Assembly (NCBI RefSeq): GCF_013408665.1
Contig: NZ_JACCCL010000001.1
Span: 759,136 to 823,135, forward strand
Origin: Sporosarcina sp. JAI121
GTDB taxonomy: Bacteria > Bacillota > Bacilli > Bacillales_A > Planococcaceae
Length of the DNA stretch: 64,000 nt
Direction of reading: 5' to 3'
The notes under the pieces are model-generated. The model was not told the origin of the DNA. It saw only the letters and a program-made list of their open reading frames with translations, and ran no database searches. Numbering within the stretch: the stretch's first letter is position 1; every line of letters starts with the position of its first letter. Of this stretch, positions 9,388 to 17,111 are shown one piece after another. The translations under genes were made by a program, and so were the position numbers.

Positions 9388-9983
9388 AAATACATAAACT
9401 TTTGATGCTTGGTATTATCATAATTCCAATTTCGCCTAATGGATGCTGGTAAGGGGATGACTGGGCATTCAAAAGTATGTTGATGTGACTAGTTACTCAA
9501 ATCAGTGACCAATTCAATCATCCACTCCACTCGTTCGAAAAGGAGAATTGAAAAAATAGATCATTCGTCATGAATGTTTTTACGACTATTACTTTTCTTT
9601 AAGTTCTAACATTCTTGTTAGTTGTTAAGTGTTTGTTAGTCGTGTGTTGATGGGTCTGTTGCAATCTCATTTCCTCGTTAATTTGTTGCTTGCCTGTGCA
9701 AGAAACTATCCAGCCATTCTTTCGCTTTCGTGTCAATGACCATTTTGCAATCAGCTAACGTGCCCTTCACTGAAACACCCCTTCACCAACCGTGCTGTCG
9801 GCTTGGCGGACGCTTTAAATTACTTGTTTGTTTTGTCATTTAAATACTCTAGGACATACACAACGTCGAGATCGTTCTCGACAATGTCTTTTTTAATTCT
9901 TTTAAACTCTTAGGTTATTGCTAAGGGCATTTTGCCCTCTGTAGACGGGGCAATCTGCACTTCCTCTTGGGGTGAATCTACCG
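9388..9983. other. Intergenic region without a supported gene
   Basis: Only a short perfect hairpin (GTCGAGA-TCGT-TCTCGAC, about 9867-9884) followed by AATGTCTTTTTT stands out; it could act as a plus-strand terminator. Otherwise no gene is visible. Confidence 0.45.
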
Positions 9984-10928
9984 TCATGGATGGTGCATGT
10001 TGCACCGCCTGATATTGCAGCTATCTTCCAAACTACGAATCGCACTTTTATTCGTATCGGTAGACCAAAATGGGAACTCTTTGTTTTACCACTGTTCATA
10101 TGTTTTGTAACCCTGCTTATGCCCATCCGGCACTTTCCTCGTGTTGATAGAAAAAACCCTCAAATGGCACGTCATAATCCATGAAAGCCTCGCTGAATAA
10201 AGCCTTGTTGATGAGTTCGCGCAAGCCGCCTGAATAATAGCCGGGCAGATTCCGGACTTTTTCAGTTTGGTTGTTTGAATCGGAATACGTAGTGCTTGCT
10301 TAGCCAATTGCTTGAACAAACCTCCTTTGTCTTCATGGATGCTGAATTTCAGCATTTGCAGGGACTCTTTCCTGTAAACGCCGTAAAAGATTCGTGCTAA
10401 TTTACTTTCACCAATCGCTGAAGAAAGAAGAGATTTCATCTTACCGAAAAGTGTAGTAGGCACAATTTTCGGAGGAGACGTTCTTTTAAGATTTTTATTA
10501 TTTATCGCTTTAGAAAGACAAGTTTCAGTTTGCGGTTTAGCGGGTTCCGCCCTACTGGCAGAAGGCTTTTCATCATTCTTCGGCCTGTTCAATTTCGACT
10601 GGTCATTAGTAGGTTGAATGACATAAATGTTAGCGCCTAGACCGCTCTTGACGGGACGAATATAGTGAATGCGTTCGATAATTTCGAGCTTTACTAATTT
10701 GCGTATTGCGCGTCGTACAGTTGCATTAGATTTCTTGATGGCCTTTACGAAGGTTTCGTGTTTCAAATGTGCAGCACCGTATTTAACGGAGTAGCGACGA
10801 ATCATTTCAAGAACAGCCCGCTCTGTTTGGTTCATCTCGTTCCAATACGCGAGTATATGTTGTCTTGTTGCTGCGTCTAAATCGTGTTTGTTTTTGAAGT
10901 GTGCGTATTCGGATAGGTAAGTTGTCAT
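9984..10928 (-). pseudogene. Decayed winged-helix protein gene (plasmid/phage replication type)
   Basis: The intact N-terminal part starts at 10928 (MTTYLSEYAHFKNKHDLDAA) and has a winged helix-turn-helix near residues 40-95 (TFVKAIKKSNATVRRAIRKL). At about 10257 an A5 run appears to have lost one A. Adding it restores a natural continuation (LPGYYSGGLRELINKALFSE, then YDVPFEGFFYQHEE) up to TAA 10117. In the original frame, past TAA 10086-10088, a further protein-like remnant appears (KTYEQW, stop, NKEFPFWSTDT, then KSAIRSLED), with the EFPFWS motif known from helix-turn-helix proteins of plasmids and phages. The product probably bound DNA; the locus now looks broken by a frameshift and a nonsense codon, or is a chimera of two related genes. 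Confidence 0.6.
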
Positions 10929-10984
10929 TGATCATATCCCCTTTATTCTTTATATAGAAGAAAAGTGGGGTTTAGGAGACATTT

Positions 10985-11200
10985 TTGTGGAAAAGGATTT
11001 TTGATTTTATCAGCTACAGGCAAGCAAATAAAAATTTGGTTGCCTGGACTCATGTAATCATTCAAAAATATAGTAGTGAAATAATCAATTGTATGTCATG
11101 TTCTAGCAAGTATTTTGCAATGGATACTTTTATAGAAGACTTCTCATCTGCATTCGATATGCATTACATGGACCACCATCCAAAAGTGGTATTTAAATGA
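10985..11200 (+). CDS. Small hypothetical protein, 71 aa
   Basis: The TTG start at 10985 lies 6-7 nt after TTTAGGAGA, and the frame ends just before a strong hairpin at 11205. The sequence (MWKRIFDFISYRQANKNLVA...) has no recognised domain, one CxxC-like pair (CMSC) and an aromatic/His-rich C-terminus. It is divergent from the decayed winged-helix gene. The ribosome site and terminator support expression; function is unknown. Confidence 0.5.
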   Translation: MWKRIFDFISYRQANKNLVAWTHVIIQKYSSEIINCMSCSSKYFAMDTFIEDFSSAFDMHYMDHHPKVVFK

Positions 11201-11204
11201 ACAA

Positions 11205-11240
11205 AAAATGAGGATCCCTGAATTTAGGGGTCCTCATTTT
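11205..11240. terminator. Bidirectional terminator
   Basis: AAAATGAGGATCCCT and AGGGGTCCTCATTTT form a 15-bp stem (one mismatch) with A/T tails on both sides, between the convergent small ORF and the MarR gene. Confidence 0.88.
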
Positions 11241-11258
11241 ACCTGCTCTATTCCACTT

Positions 11259-11699
11259 TCATCGTTTGTTTTTCCTATCCTGAATCCCTTGCACTAACTT
11301 CTCTTGAATCTGCAAATAGTGATTTATTTCATCTTCATTTAACACTTCAAAAAGCTGCATGAAAACGTCTTGACCGATTGCTTGTGCTTCCTGTAGTGCT
11401 TTTTCACCTGCATCGGTTATTTTTAACTGAATGGTTCGACGATCATTTTCGTCATACAATCTTTCTGCAAGCCCCAGCTTCACAAGCTTCTCCGAAATAC
11501 TCGTCATGGCACCTTTCGTATAACCGATCGTTTCTGCTAACTCTGCCTGCTTTTGTGGTCCCTTGGTATGTAATTCACTTAATACTAAAATCGGTGAAAT
11601 ACCGAGGGGATATTGAAATGCTTTCGTGAATTGCATAATGTTTTCATTATTCATCTGCTCAACAGCATGAATCAGTTTAAAAATATTTTTTTGTTTCAA
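11259..11699 (-). CDS. MarR-family transcriptional regulator
   Basis: This 146-residue protein has the MarR winged helix: helix 1 (KLIHAVEQMN), recognition region QAELAETIGYTKGAMTSISE and wing RLYDENDRRTIQLKIT, followed by a dimer helix. TTG 11699 is chosen because AGGAGG lies 7-8 nt before it; the upstream ATG at 11720 would include the ribosome site in the coding sequence. The gene follows the SDR gene by 27 nt and is probably cotranscribed with it. A palindrome in the promoter of that operon (12501-12522) is the likely binding site, which suggests autoregulation relieved by an unknown ligand. Confidence 0.88.
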   Translation of the reverse strand: MKQKNIFKLIHAVEQMNNENIMQFTKAFQYPLGISPILVLSELHTKGPQKQAELAETIGYTKGAMTSISEKLVKLGLAERLYDENDRRTIQLKITDAGEKALQEAQAIGQDVFMQLFEVLNEDEINHYLQIQEKLVQGIQDRKNKR

Positions 11700-11726
11700 A
11701 TAAATCCTCCTAGAAAACATGGACTA

Positions 11727-12482
11727 TTAACGAAGCATAATGGAGCCGCCGTCAACCATGATTGTTTGTCCTGTAATATAGCGTGAGTCTTCGGAAGCTA
11801 GGAAGACCGCCACTCGTCCAATATCCTCTTCGACGTCACCAAAACGTCCCATCGGAATTTTGCTTTTAACTGTTTCGTAGTATTCAGGTTGCGCTTTTGC
11901 CCACGCCTGCACACCCGGTGAGTTGGCGATCGGGCTTATTAAGTTTACGTTAATACCGAAACGGCCCCATTCATTTGCAGCTACTCGTGAAATACCGCGG
12001 ATCGCTTCTTTCGCAGCCGCATAAGCGCCTTGTGTTTCATGACCGGCAAGCCCTGCACCGGAAGCGAAGTTTATCACATTTCCTTTTGATTCTTTTAAGT
12101 GGGGAAGTGCGGCTTGCATTAAATAGAATGTCGGGTAAAATCCGGTGCCGAATGATAAATCTAAATCTGCTTGAGTTGTTTCTTCCAGTGTCGCTTGTTT
12201 TGAAGCGTGTGCATTGTTTACCAATACGTCCAGTTTACCGTATTTTTCAACAACCGTATTAATGATTTGTCCAAGATTTTCGCGATCCATCAAGTTGGCT
12301 TGAAGGAACATGGACTTCGGAGAAACAACCTGCAGTTCTTTTTCCATTGTTTTTCCGGTTACTTCATTTAAATCTACAATCGCCACGATTGCACCTTCTT
12401 TTACCATCGCTTTCGCAATACCACTGCCGATACCGCCAGCGCCGCCCGTAATAATGACTACTTTATCTTGTAATTTATTCAT
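11727..12482 (-). CDS. SDR-family NAD(P)-dependent oxidoreductase
   Basis: The 251-residue protein is a classical short-chain dehydrogenase. It has the cofactor motif TGGAGGIGSG near residue 13, NNAH at about 88, the catalytic Ser at FASGAG and Tyr-x-x-x-Lys in YAAAKEA, and the C-terminal ITGQTIMVDGG. An Asp at the end of beta-2 (VDLNE) favours NAD over NADP. ATG 12482 follows AAGGAGA. It is first in an operon with the MarR regulator. The substrate cannot be told; the regulator pairing suggests response to a small hydrophobic or phenolic compound. Confidence 0.88.
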   Translation of the reverse strand: MNKLQDKVVIITGGAGGIGSGIAKAMVKEGAIVAIVDLNEVTGKTMEKELQVVSPKSMFLQANLMDRENLGQIINTVVEKYGKLDVLVNNAHASKQATLEETTQADLDLSFGTGFYPTFYLMQAALPHLKESKGNVINFASGAGLAGHETQGAYAAAKEAIRGISRVAANEWGRFGINVNLISPIANSPGVQAWAKAQPEYYETVKSKIPMGRFGDVEEDIGRVAVFLASEDSRYITGQTIMVDGGSIMLR

Positions 12483-12500
12483 TCAAAACATCTCCTTGAA

Positions 12501-12522
12501 TATAGTTTACAGTTAAACTATA
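12501..12522. promoter_or_regulatory. Operator palindrome, probable MarR site
   Basis: TATAGTTTA-CAGT-TAAACTATA is a perfect 9-bp inverted repeat with a 4-bp spacer. It overlaps the -10 box of the SDR-marR promoter and lies 19-40 nt before the SDR start. Size and symmetry fit a MarR dimer site. Confidence 0.75.
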
Positions 12523-12545
12523 TAACAGTATACCAATTGAATCAA
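12517..12545 (-). promoter_or_regulatory. Sigma-A promoter of the SDR-marR operon
   Basis: On the minus strand TTGATT (12545-12540), a 17-bp spacer and TATAGT (12522-12517) form a near-consensus promoter. The -10 box lies inside the palindrome. Confidence 0.75.
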
Positions 12546-12862
12546 CTTTGTAGCACGTGATTCGATGCGAAGAAAAGTAGGTAGCAAATAGATTACATTT
12601 GCAAAATTCTACACTTACTATCACAACGCACTTAGTCATTGTCATAAGAAAGATTTTAATAGATTTATTTCTATTAGTAGTCCTTGCTACATACAATAAG
12701 TGAATGCTAGTTACATAGTGAGTCTGGGAAAGTCCTAATTACACAATTTTGAACTTAAATCAGTGACTAAGGATGGGGGAATCCAGATAGGTAAATATAT
12801 GTAAGGAACGGGGTTGCACTTCCGCCGCCTATTAATCATATTATAATAAACTCGACATACAA
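12546..12862. other. Intergenic region without a supported gene
   Basis: Nothing beyond the terminator of the downstream toxin transcript (next entry) was recognised here. Confidence 0.45.
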
Positions 12863-12896
12863 TAAAAAAGGACTGGGCGTTTGAGCACTCAGTCCT
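12863..12896 (-). terminator. Terminator of toxin-like transcript, copy 1
   Basis: On the minus strand AGGACTG and CAGTCCT pair around a 14-nt loop, followed by TTTTTTATT. It lies about 140 nt after the stop of the holin-like toxin ORF, giving a transcript of about 300 nt, as in type I toxin mRNAs. Confidence 0.7.
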
Positions 12897-13032
12897 ACAA
12901 TAATCAGCCGCCAGACAAAGATATGGCTGATTGTGTTTGACGTACAACAGGTTAACTAGTTGGGTTAAAAAAGGTTTTGACCAAGAAGGAAGAGGTAATT
13001 GCCGTCCACACTTCCGCCGAAGGAAGGGGCCG

Positions 13033-13140
13033 TTACTTCTTTCTTGCTAAAAAAATGATAACTGACAACGACACCGACATAAAAGCAATCCACCCTCCAG
13101 ATAGTGAAATGAGTAGGCTTAGTATTTCGTATGTTGTCAT
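13033..13140 (-). CDS. Holin-like toxin peptide (Hol-Tox type), copy 1
   Basis: ATG 13140 follows GGAGGTGAAAACCA. The 35-residue peptide (MTTYEILSLLISLSGGWIAF then MSVSLSVIIFLARKK) has one hydrophobic helix and a basic RKK tail, matching the putative holin-like toxin family and the type I toxins of Firmicutes. The stop is followed by an inverted repeat with GAAGTAA / TTACCTCTTC arms and then the terminator at 12863-12896. A second, nearly identical copy is at 18359-18466. Members of this family depolarise membranes and are silenced by antisense RNA; the antitoxin RNA promoter was not identified here. Confidence 0.75.
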   Translation of the reverse strand: MTTYEILSLLISLSGGWIAFMSVSLSVIIFLARKK

Positions 13141-13333
13141 TGGTTTTCACCTCCGATCATTTGGGAATGCCCAAAAACTTGGAATGAGATTTTCGCAAAA
13201 GAGCTGAAGCCAAGTTGCTGTATTTAAAGTGAAAAAATTATAGAGATAGCCCCTTAACAATGTATATGTATGACCAATTAGCGATATGTATAATTTCTAC
13301 AGGGAATAGCAGGGAATTATAATTGTTCACTGT

Positions 13334-13385
13334 AAAAATAAAAATCGACCTTGGCACAGAAGTGTCCGGGTCGATTTTTATTTTT
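13334..13385. terminator. Strong bidirectional hairpin
   Basis: AAAAATAAAAATCGACC and GGGTCGATTTTTATTTTT pair around TTGGCACAGAAGTGTCC. No gene ends within 150 nt on the plus strand, so it may end a small RNA. Confidence 0.7.
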
Positions 13386-13679
13386 AGAAGACCTCAAGCT
13401 AATTGGTTCATGTACAGGCTTTAACTTTGTCTCTGTCTTTCATAAGGACCAGAAATCAAGCAATGAAAACTGGTTTTGAATGGCTAAAGTCATAATAGAA
13501 ATATTTTTTGTTAAAAAAACCCTTTCAATTATCCTTACTTAGTAACTTACAAGAAAACAGCAATGGTGTTAGAATTATTGGAACAGTATGAATTTATGCG
13601 AACGATCTTTACGACAGAAAACGCTTCTGAAGTAAATTAAGCAATATAAAAGTTTAATATTGAAATATGCTATATAAAT

Positions 13680-13787
13680 CGAGCGCAGGCGCCTTTCAAG
13701 GGGTAGCCGGAGCTGTAAGACTGATAGCGAAGCGGTCAGGCTTATGGCGGAAGGCATCCCCGAAGCGCCGAAGCGTATTGATAGGAA
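13680..13787 (+). repeat. Palindromic dispersed repeat, family A, copy 1 (full length)
   Basis: The ~105-bp element begins AGGCGCCTTTC, contains GGGGTAGCCGGAGC and GGCATCCCCGAAGCGCCGAAGCG, and folds into one long imperfect hairpin (GGCGC...GCGCC outer arms, GGGGtagCC / GGcatCCCC, GTAAG / CTTAT inner). It lies 70 nt before the protease-nuclease gene in plus orientation. Confidence 0.8.
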
Positions 13788-13853
13788 ATCTTTATTCCAA
13801 TTAATCTAGTCAAGAAAAATTCAATACTTACAACTATAGTAAGGAGGGGAATC

Positions 13854-15653
13854 ATGTCTAGTAAACAATTTGATAAGTATCAAAGTCATACGATGGATCT
13901 TGTTGATTTGCAACAACAACATGCTTTACAGCGTTACATCACTCGTTCCAGTGAGCGTGAACGAATTGCTGGTGAACTGCAAACGAAAAGCCCTATGGAA
14001 GTGGATACGCCAGAGCGGGTCGCACTCCGTAAAGCGATTATTGATCCACGTGATGGACTTGCAATCGAGCGTATTATTGGTCGAGATGATTTATTTCCCA
14101 TTTCTTATCTTGAAGCAGGTCTACAAGCAGCCAATCCAGTTTGCAGAATCGAAATCCGTGATCGAATCGGCAGAGTTCTCGGACATGCTACAGGTTTTCT
14201 AGTTTCACCTTCTTTATTGCTTACTAATAATCATGTTTTGGAGAAATTCGATACGGCCCAGTTCAGTGTCGCTCAATTCAATTATGAAGTTGGTCTTGAC
14301 TTAAAGGAGCGTCCGATTAAGACCTTCCGTTTAACACCCGAGCGTTTATTTATAACGGATCAGAAGCTTGATTTCACGCTAGTTGCGATAGAGGAAGTGT
14401 CTGCTGATGGCACAAATGTAAGTGATTTTGGGTTCTTGCCTCTAATCCCACAAACGGGCAAAGGGTTGGTTGGTGAATGTGTATCGATTATTCAACATCC
14501 TTCAGGGGCACCGAAAGCCGTAGCGATCAGAGAAAATCAAATTATGGATGTATTTGACGATTATATTCACTACTCAACGGATACGATGCCCGGATCTTCG
14601 GGTTCACCTGTCTATAATGACGAATGGATTGTAATTTCCCTCCATCATGCAGGCGTTCCAGATCCGAAGAACCGGACTGAATTTATTGCCAATGAAGGGA
14701 TTCGCATCAGCAGTATTATCCAGTTTGTCGTGAAGCAAGGTGCCAACTTCAGTGATGATCAAAAGTTGTTGCTGACTGACATTGTGAAAGAGTGGGGAGT
14801 TCTCGATCATACTGATGAAGAGATGGTCGTGGAGGAGTTAAGCGGTTCGTGGTATGAAGGGGCGACCGGTTATGACACTCGATTTCTTGGTAAAGACTAT
14901 GAAGTTGCTCATCCGAAATTCCAGTCCGATCTTGAACAGGATATTGCCTTGTTAAAGGACGGTAGTAATGTGCTCCATTATACGCATTTTTCAATTGTCA
15001 TGAGCAAGTCACGTCGTTTAGCCTATTATACGGTGGTGAATATTGATGGCAATCAATTGATGAAGATTGGCCGTAATGACAAATGGTACCTCGATTCCCG
15101 AATCGAAACAGAGTACCAGTGCGATCCTGAATTATATAAAAATAATTCGCTTGACCGTGGACATCTGGTCCGCCGGCTTGATCCTGTTTGGGGGGATTCG
15201 GCGGAAAAGGCGAATAAGGATACGTTCCATTTTACAAATTGTGCGCCCCAGCATGACAAGTTGAATCAAAAAAGCTGGCTGGATCTGGAGAATTATATTT
15301 TAGACAATGCCGAAATCGCGAATCTTAAAGTGACCGTGTTCACTGGACCTGTTTTTCGGATGGATGACGTTATCTACCGGGGCGTTCAGATACCGGCAGA
15401 GTTTTGGAAAATAGCTGTCATTGTAAAGAAAGATGGAAACTTATCTGCAACCGCTTATTTGCAGACACAAAAAAATCTGATTGATGATTTGGAATTTGTT
15501 TACGGTGAATATAAAACGTATCAAGTGCCCATTTCAAAAATTGAAGCGATTACAGGTCTTGATTTTGAAGAGTTACGTAATCATGATCCTCTCAATCAAT
15601 TAGAATCGACAACAGGACACGTCATTGATTCACCCAGGGATATTACACTCTGA
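13854..15653 (+). CDS. Cytoplasmic trypsin-like protease fused to a DNA/RNA non-specific endonuclease
   Basis: The protein has 599 residues with no signal peptide or membrane segment. Residues 95-295 form a trypsin/V8-type serine protease: TGFLVSPSLLLTNNHV with His127, LDFTLVAIE with Asp173 and PGSSGSPV with Ser249. Residues about 330-580 form a NucA/EndoG-type nuclease with DRGH (catalytic His437) and the metal-binding Asn471 in LNQKSWLDLE. All key residues of both enzymes are present. ATG 13854 follows AAGGAGGGGA. A papain-like hydrolase gene follows in the same direction. The cytoplasmic pairing of a protease with a promiscuous nuclease suggests a zymogen-like conflict effector (for example antiphage), but the trigger is unknown. 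Repeats flank the two-gene module in opposite orientation. Confidence 0.88.
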   Translation: MSSKQFDKYQSHTMDLVDLQQQHALQRYITRSSERERIAGELQTKSPMEVDTPERVALRKAIIDPRDGLAIERIIGRDDLFPISYLEAGLQAANPVCRIEIRDRIGRVLGHATGFLVSPSLLLTNNHVLEKFDTAQFSVAQFNYEVGLDLKERPIKTFRLTPERLFITDQKLDFTLVAIEEVSADGTNVSDFGFLPLIPQTGKGLVGECVSIIQHPSGAPKAVAIRENQIMDVFDDYIHYSTDTMPGSSGSPVYNDEWIVISLHHAGVPDPKNRTEFIANEGIRISSIIQFVVKQGANFSDDQKLLLTDIVKEWGVLDHTDEEMVVEELSGSWYEGATGYDTRFLGKDYEVAHPKFQSDLEQDIALLKDGSNVLHYTHFSIVMSKSRRLAYYTVVNIDGNQLMKIGRNDKWYLDSRIETEYQCDPELYKNNSLDRGHLVRRLDPVWGDSAEKANKDTFHFTNCAPQHDKLNQKSWLDLENYILDNAEIANLKVTVFTGPVFRMDDVIYRGVQIPAEFWKIAVIVKKDGNLSATAYLQTQKNLIDDLEFVYGEYKTYQVPISKIEAITGLDFEELRNHDPLNQLESTTGHVIDSPRDITL

Positions 15654-15739
15654 AATGTAGCCATTGTTCCTTTAGTTGTATGCAATCCCGTCACTGATTC
15701 TACGCAATCCCTGTTATGGAAGGGGCGATAAACAGTATT

Positions 15740-16330
15740 ATGGGAACTACTAAATTTAATGGAATAAGTAAAATGTCTTATGAGCAAGCAAAAAGTAAGA
15801 TCAAGACAGGAGATCTTCTATTCTGTAGCGGCCGTTATCTAGTGAGTGAGATGATAAAAAGACTGTCAAACTCTGAATTTAGTCATGTGGCTATGTTGGT
15901 CTATTGGAATGAACATGTACTTGTATTGGAGAGTGTGGAAGACGACGGGATCAGGGTGGTTCCACTATCTCATTACCTTTATAATTATGAAAATAGTATG
16001 GAAAAGTATAATGGAGAAATGTATATAGCTCGACATGAAGTGGTTGACAGTCCTGGTTTTGATAAGGAAAAAATAAAGAGTATGTGTGGGAAAGCGATTG
16101 ATTTGCTGAATCGAAATTATGACAAAGACGAGATAGCCAAGATTGTTGCACGCATAAGTTTAGGGATCGGGAGACATAGTGATGATTTTGAGTATATGTG
16201 TTCTGAATTCGTTGATGAATGCTTCAAGCAACTGGAAATAGAACTTTCACGTGACCCAATGGGGTTTATTTTCCCGGAACATATAGCTGCAGATCCAAAC
16301 GTCAAACCATTGTTCGAAGTTACTCCATGA
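15740..16330 (+). CDS. YiiX/YebB-like papain-fold cysteine hydrolase
   Basis: The NlpC/P60-superfamily permuted papain fold is visible: an early KTGDLLFCSGR, then FSHVAMLVYW (His), the acidic LESVEDDG and, late, FEYMCSEFVDECF with the probable nucleophile Cys. This circularly permuted order is typical of YiiX-like proteins. Members hydrolyse amide bonds in peptidoglycan peptides or lipid/protein conjugates. There is no signal peptide, so it should act inside the cell. ATG 15740 is chosen with AAGGGG 14 nt upstream; ATG 15716 and ATG 15773 are possible alternatives. It follows the protease-nuclease gene and may be cotranscribed, which makes it a candidate partner. A terminator follows at 16564. 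Confidence 0.72.
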   Translation: MGTTKFNGISKMSYEQAKSKIKTGDLLFCSGRYLVSEMIKRLSNSEFSHVAMLVYWNEHVLVLESVEDDGIRVVPLSHYLYNYENSMEKYNGEMYIARHEVVDSPGFDKEKIKSMCGKAIDLLNRNYDKDEIAKIVARISLGIGRHSDDFEYMCSEFVDECFKQLEIELSRDPMGFIFPEHIAADPNVKPLFEVTP

Positions 16331-16416
16331 AATCGTACACCTCTCCAATCAGTCATATATCTCCGGCTACCCGGTGTCCATTATTTTAGAGTGAAATAGG
16401 CATTCCCTGTAATAAT

Positions 16417-16510
16417 CGCTTCGGCGCTTGGGGATGCCTCCCGCCATAAGCCAGACAACTTCGTCGTCAGTCTTATGACTTCGGCTACCCCTGTAAGGCG
16501 CCTACGCTGG
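16417..16510 (-). repeat. Family A repeat, copy 2 (reverse orientation)
   Basis: On the minus strand it reads AGGCGCCTTACAGGGGTAGCC ... GGCATCCCCAAGCGCCGAAGCG, a full element. It is inverted relative to copy 1, so the protease-nuclease/hydrolase pair lies between inverted copies. Confidence 0.8.
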
Positions 16511-16563
16511 TTTGTATAAGATATATGGATGTTCCTGATTCATCGATACAGGTTTAAAGATAG

Positions 16564-16608
16564 AAGGCGATATTTCGTTCAGAATCGAACAGAAATATCG
16601 CCTTTTTA
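16564..16608 (+). terminator. Rho-independent terminator
   Basis: AAGGCGATATTTC and GAAATATCGCCTT form a 13-bp stem followed by TTTAATTT. Confidence 0.85.
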
Positions 16609-16777
16609 ATTTCGGATTTGCTTAGATAGATCAATTACGTCCGTTTTTCAGTGAACGCGTATATCGTGAGAAGAATCCGGATATAAGGAGAAGCATGTAT
16701 TATGGACAATGCTAAGTCCAGTCTATAATTACGAATTCACTCTGTGTCTACAACAATCCCGACATTCTTGGATAAAA

Positions 16778-16880
16778 CCAGCGAAGGCGCCTTTCATGTG
16801 GTAGCCGAAGCGATAAGACTGGCGGTGATTTTCCGCCCGGCTTATCGCGGGAGGCATCCACAAAGCGCCGTAGCGTGTAT
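16778..16880 (+). repeat. Family A repeat, copy 3 (full length)
   Basis: This is the clearest copy. CAGCGAAGGCGCC opens it; GATAAGACTGGCGG and CCGCCCGGCTTATC form the inner stem; GGCATCCACAAAGCGCC closes it. The whole folds on itself. Confidence 0.8.
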
Positions 16881-16923
16881 TAGGGAGAATTCTTAGTCCA
16901 ATCTACAATTGTAGACTTTTCAG

Positions 16924-16993
16924 GGGCTTCCCGTAAGCCTATCAGCTGTGTAATAGGCTTATGGCTTCGGTTATCCTTTTAAGGCGCCTACGT
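16924..16993 (-). repeat. Family A repeat, copy 4 (partial, reverse)
   Basis: GGGCTTCCCGTAAGCC ... TAATAGGCTTATGGCTTCGGTTATCC ... AAGGCGCC matches half of the element with degenerate arms. Confidence 0.6.
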
Positions 16994-17024
16994 TCAGTTA
17001 ATAGAGGTATTCAGAAATTCAAAT

Positions 17025-17070
17025 AAAAAGAGCCGCACAAGGAATCAACTTTTCCTGTGCGGCTCTTTTT
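17025..17070. terminator. Bidirectional terminator, 3' of the subtilisin gene
   Basis: AAAAAGAGCCGCACA(A)GGAA and TTCCTGTGCGGCTCTTTTT form a long stem with A/T tracts on both sides. Confidence 0.9.
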
Positions 17071-17111
17071 ATTTTCTGATAGATTGAATTCGGTTAGATA
17101 TTTTATTCACA

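Noticed and set aside
9902..10126. Small minus-strand ORF after the winged-helix gene
   Set aside because: The protein-like signal in this stretch (EFPFWSTDT) lies in another frame, so this ORF is a shadow of the decayed gene.
12965..13207. Frames of 61-76 residues over the toxin copy 1 on both strands
   Set aside because: They are shadows of the 35-residue toxin and its conserved 3' hairpin; the toxin frame has the ribosome site and the family match.
13334..13385. Attenuator or riboswitch expression platform
   Set aside because: No gene with a ribosome site follows within 400 nt on the plus strand other than the protease-nuclease gene, which lies beyond a repeat copy.
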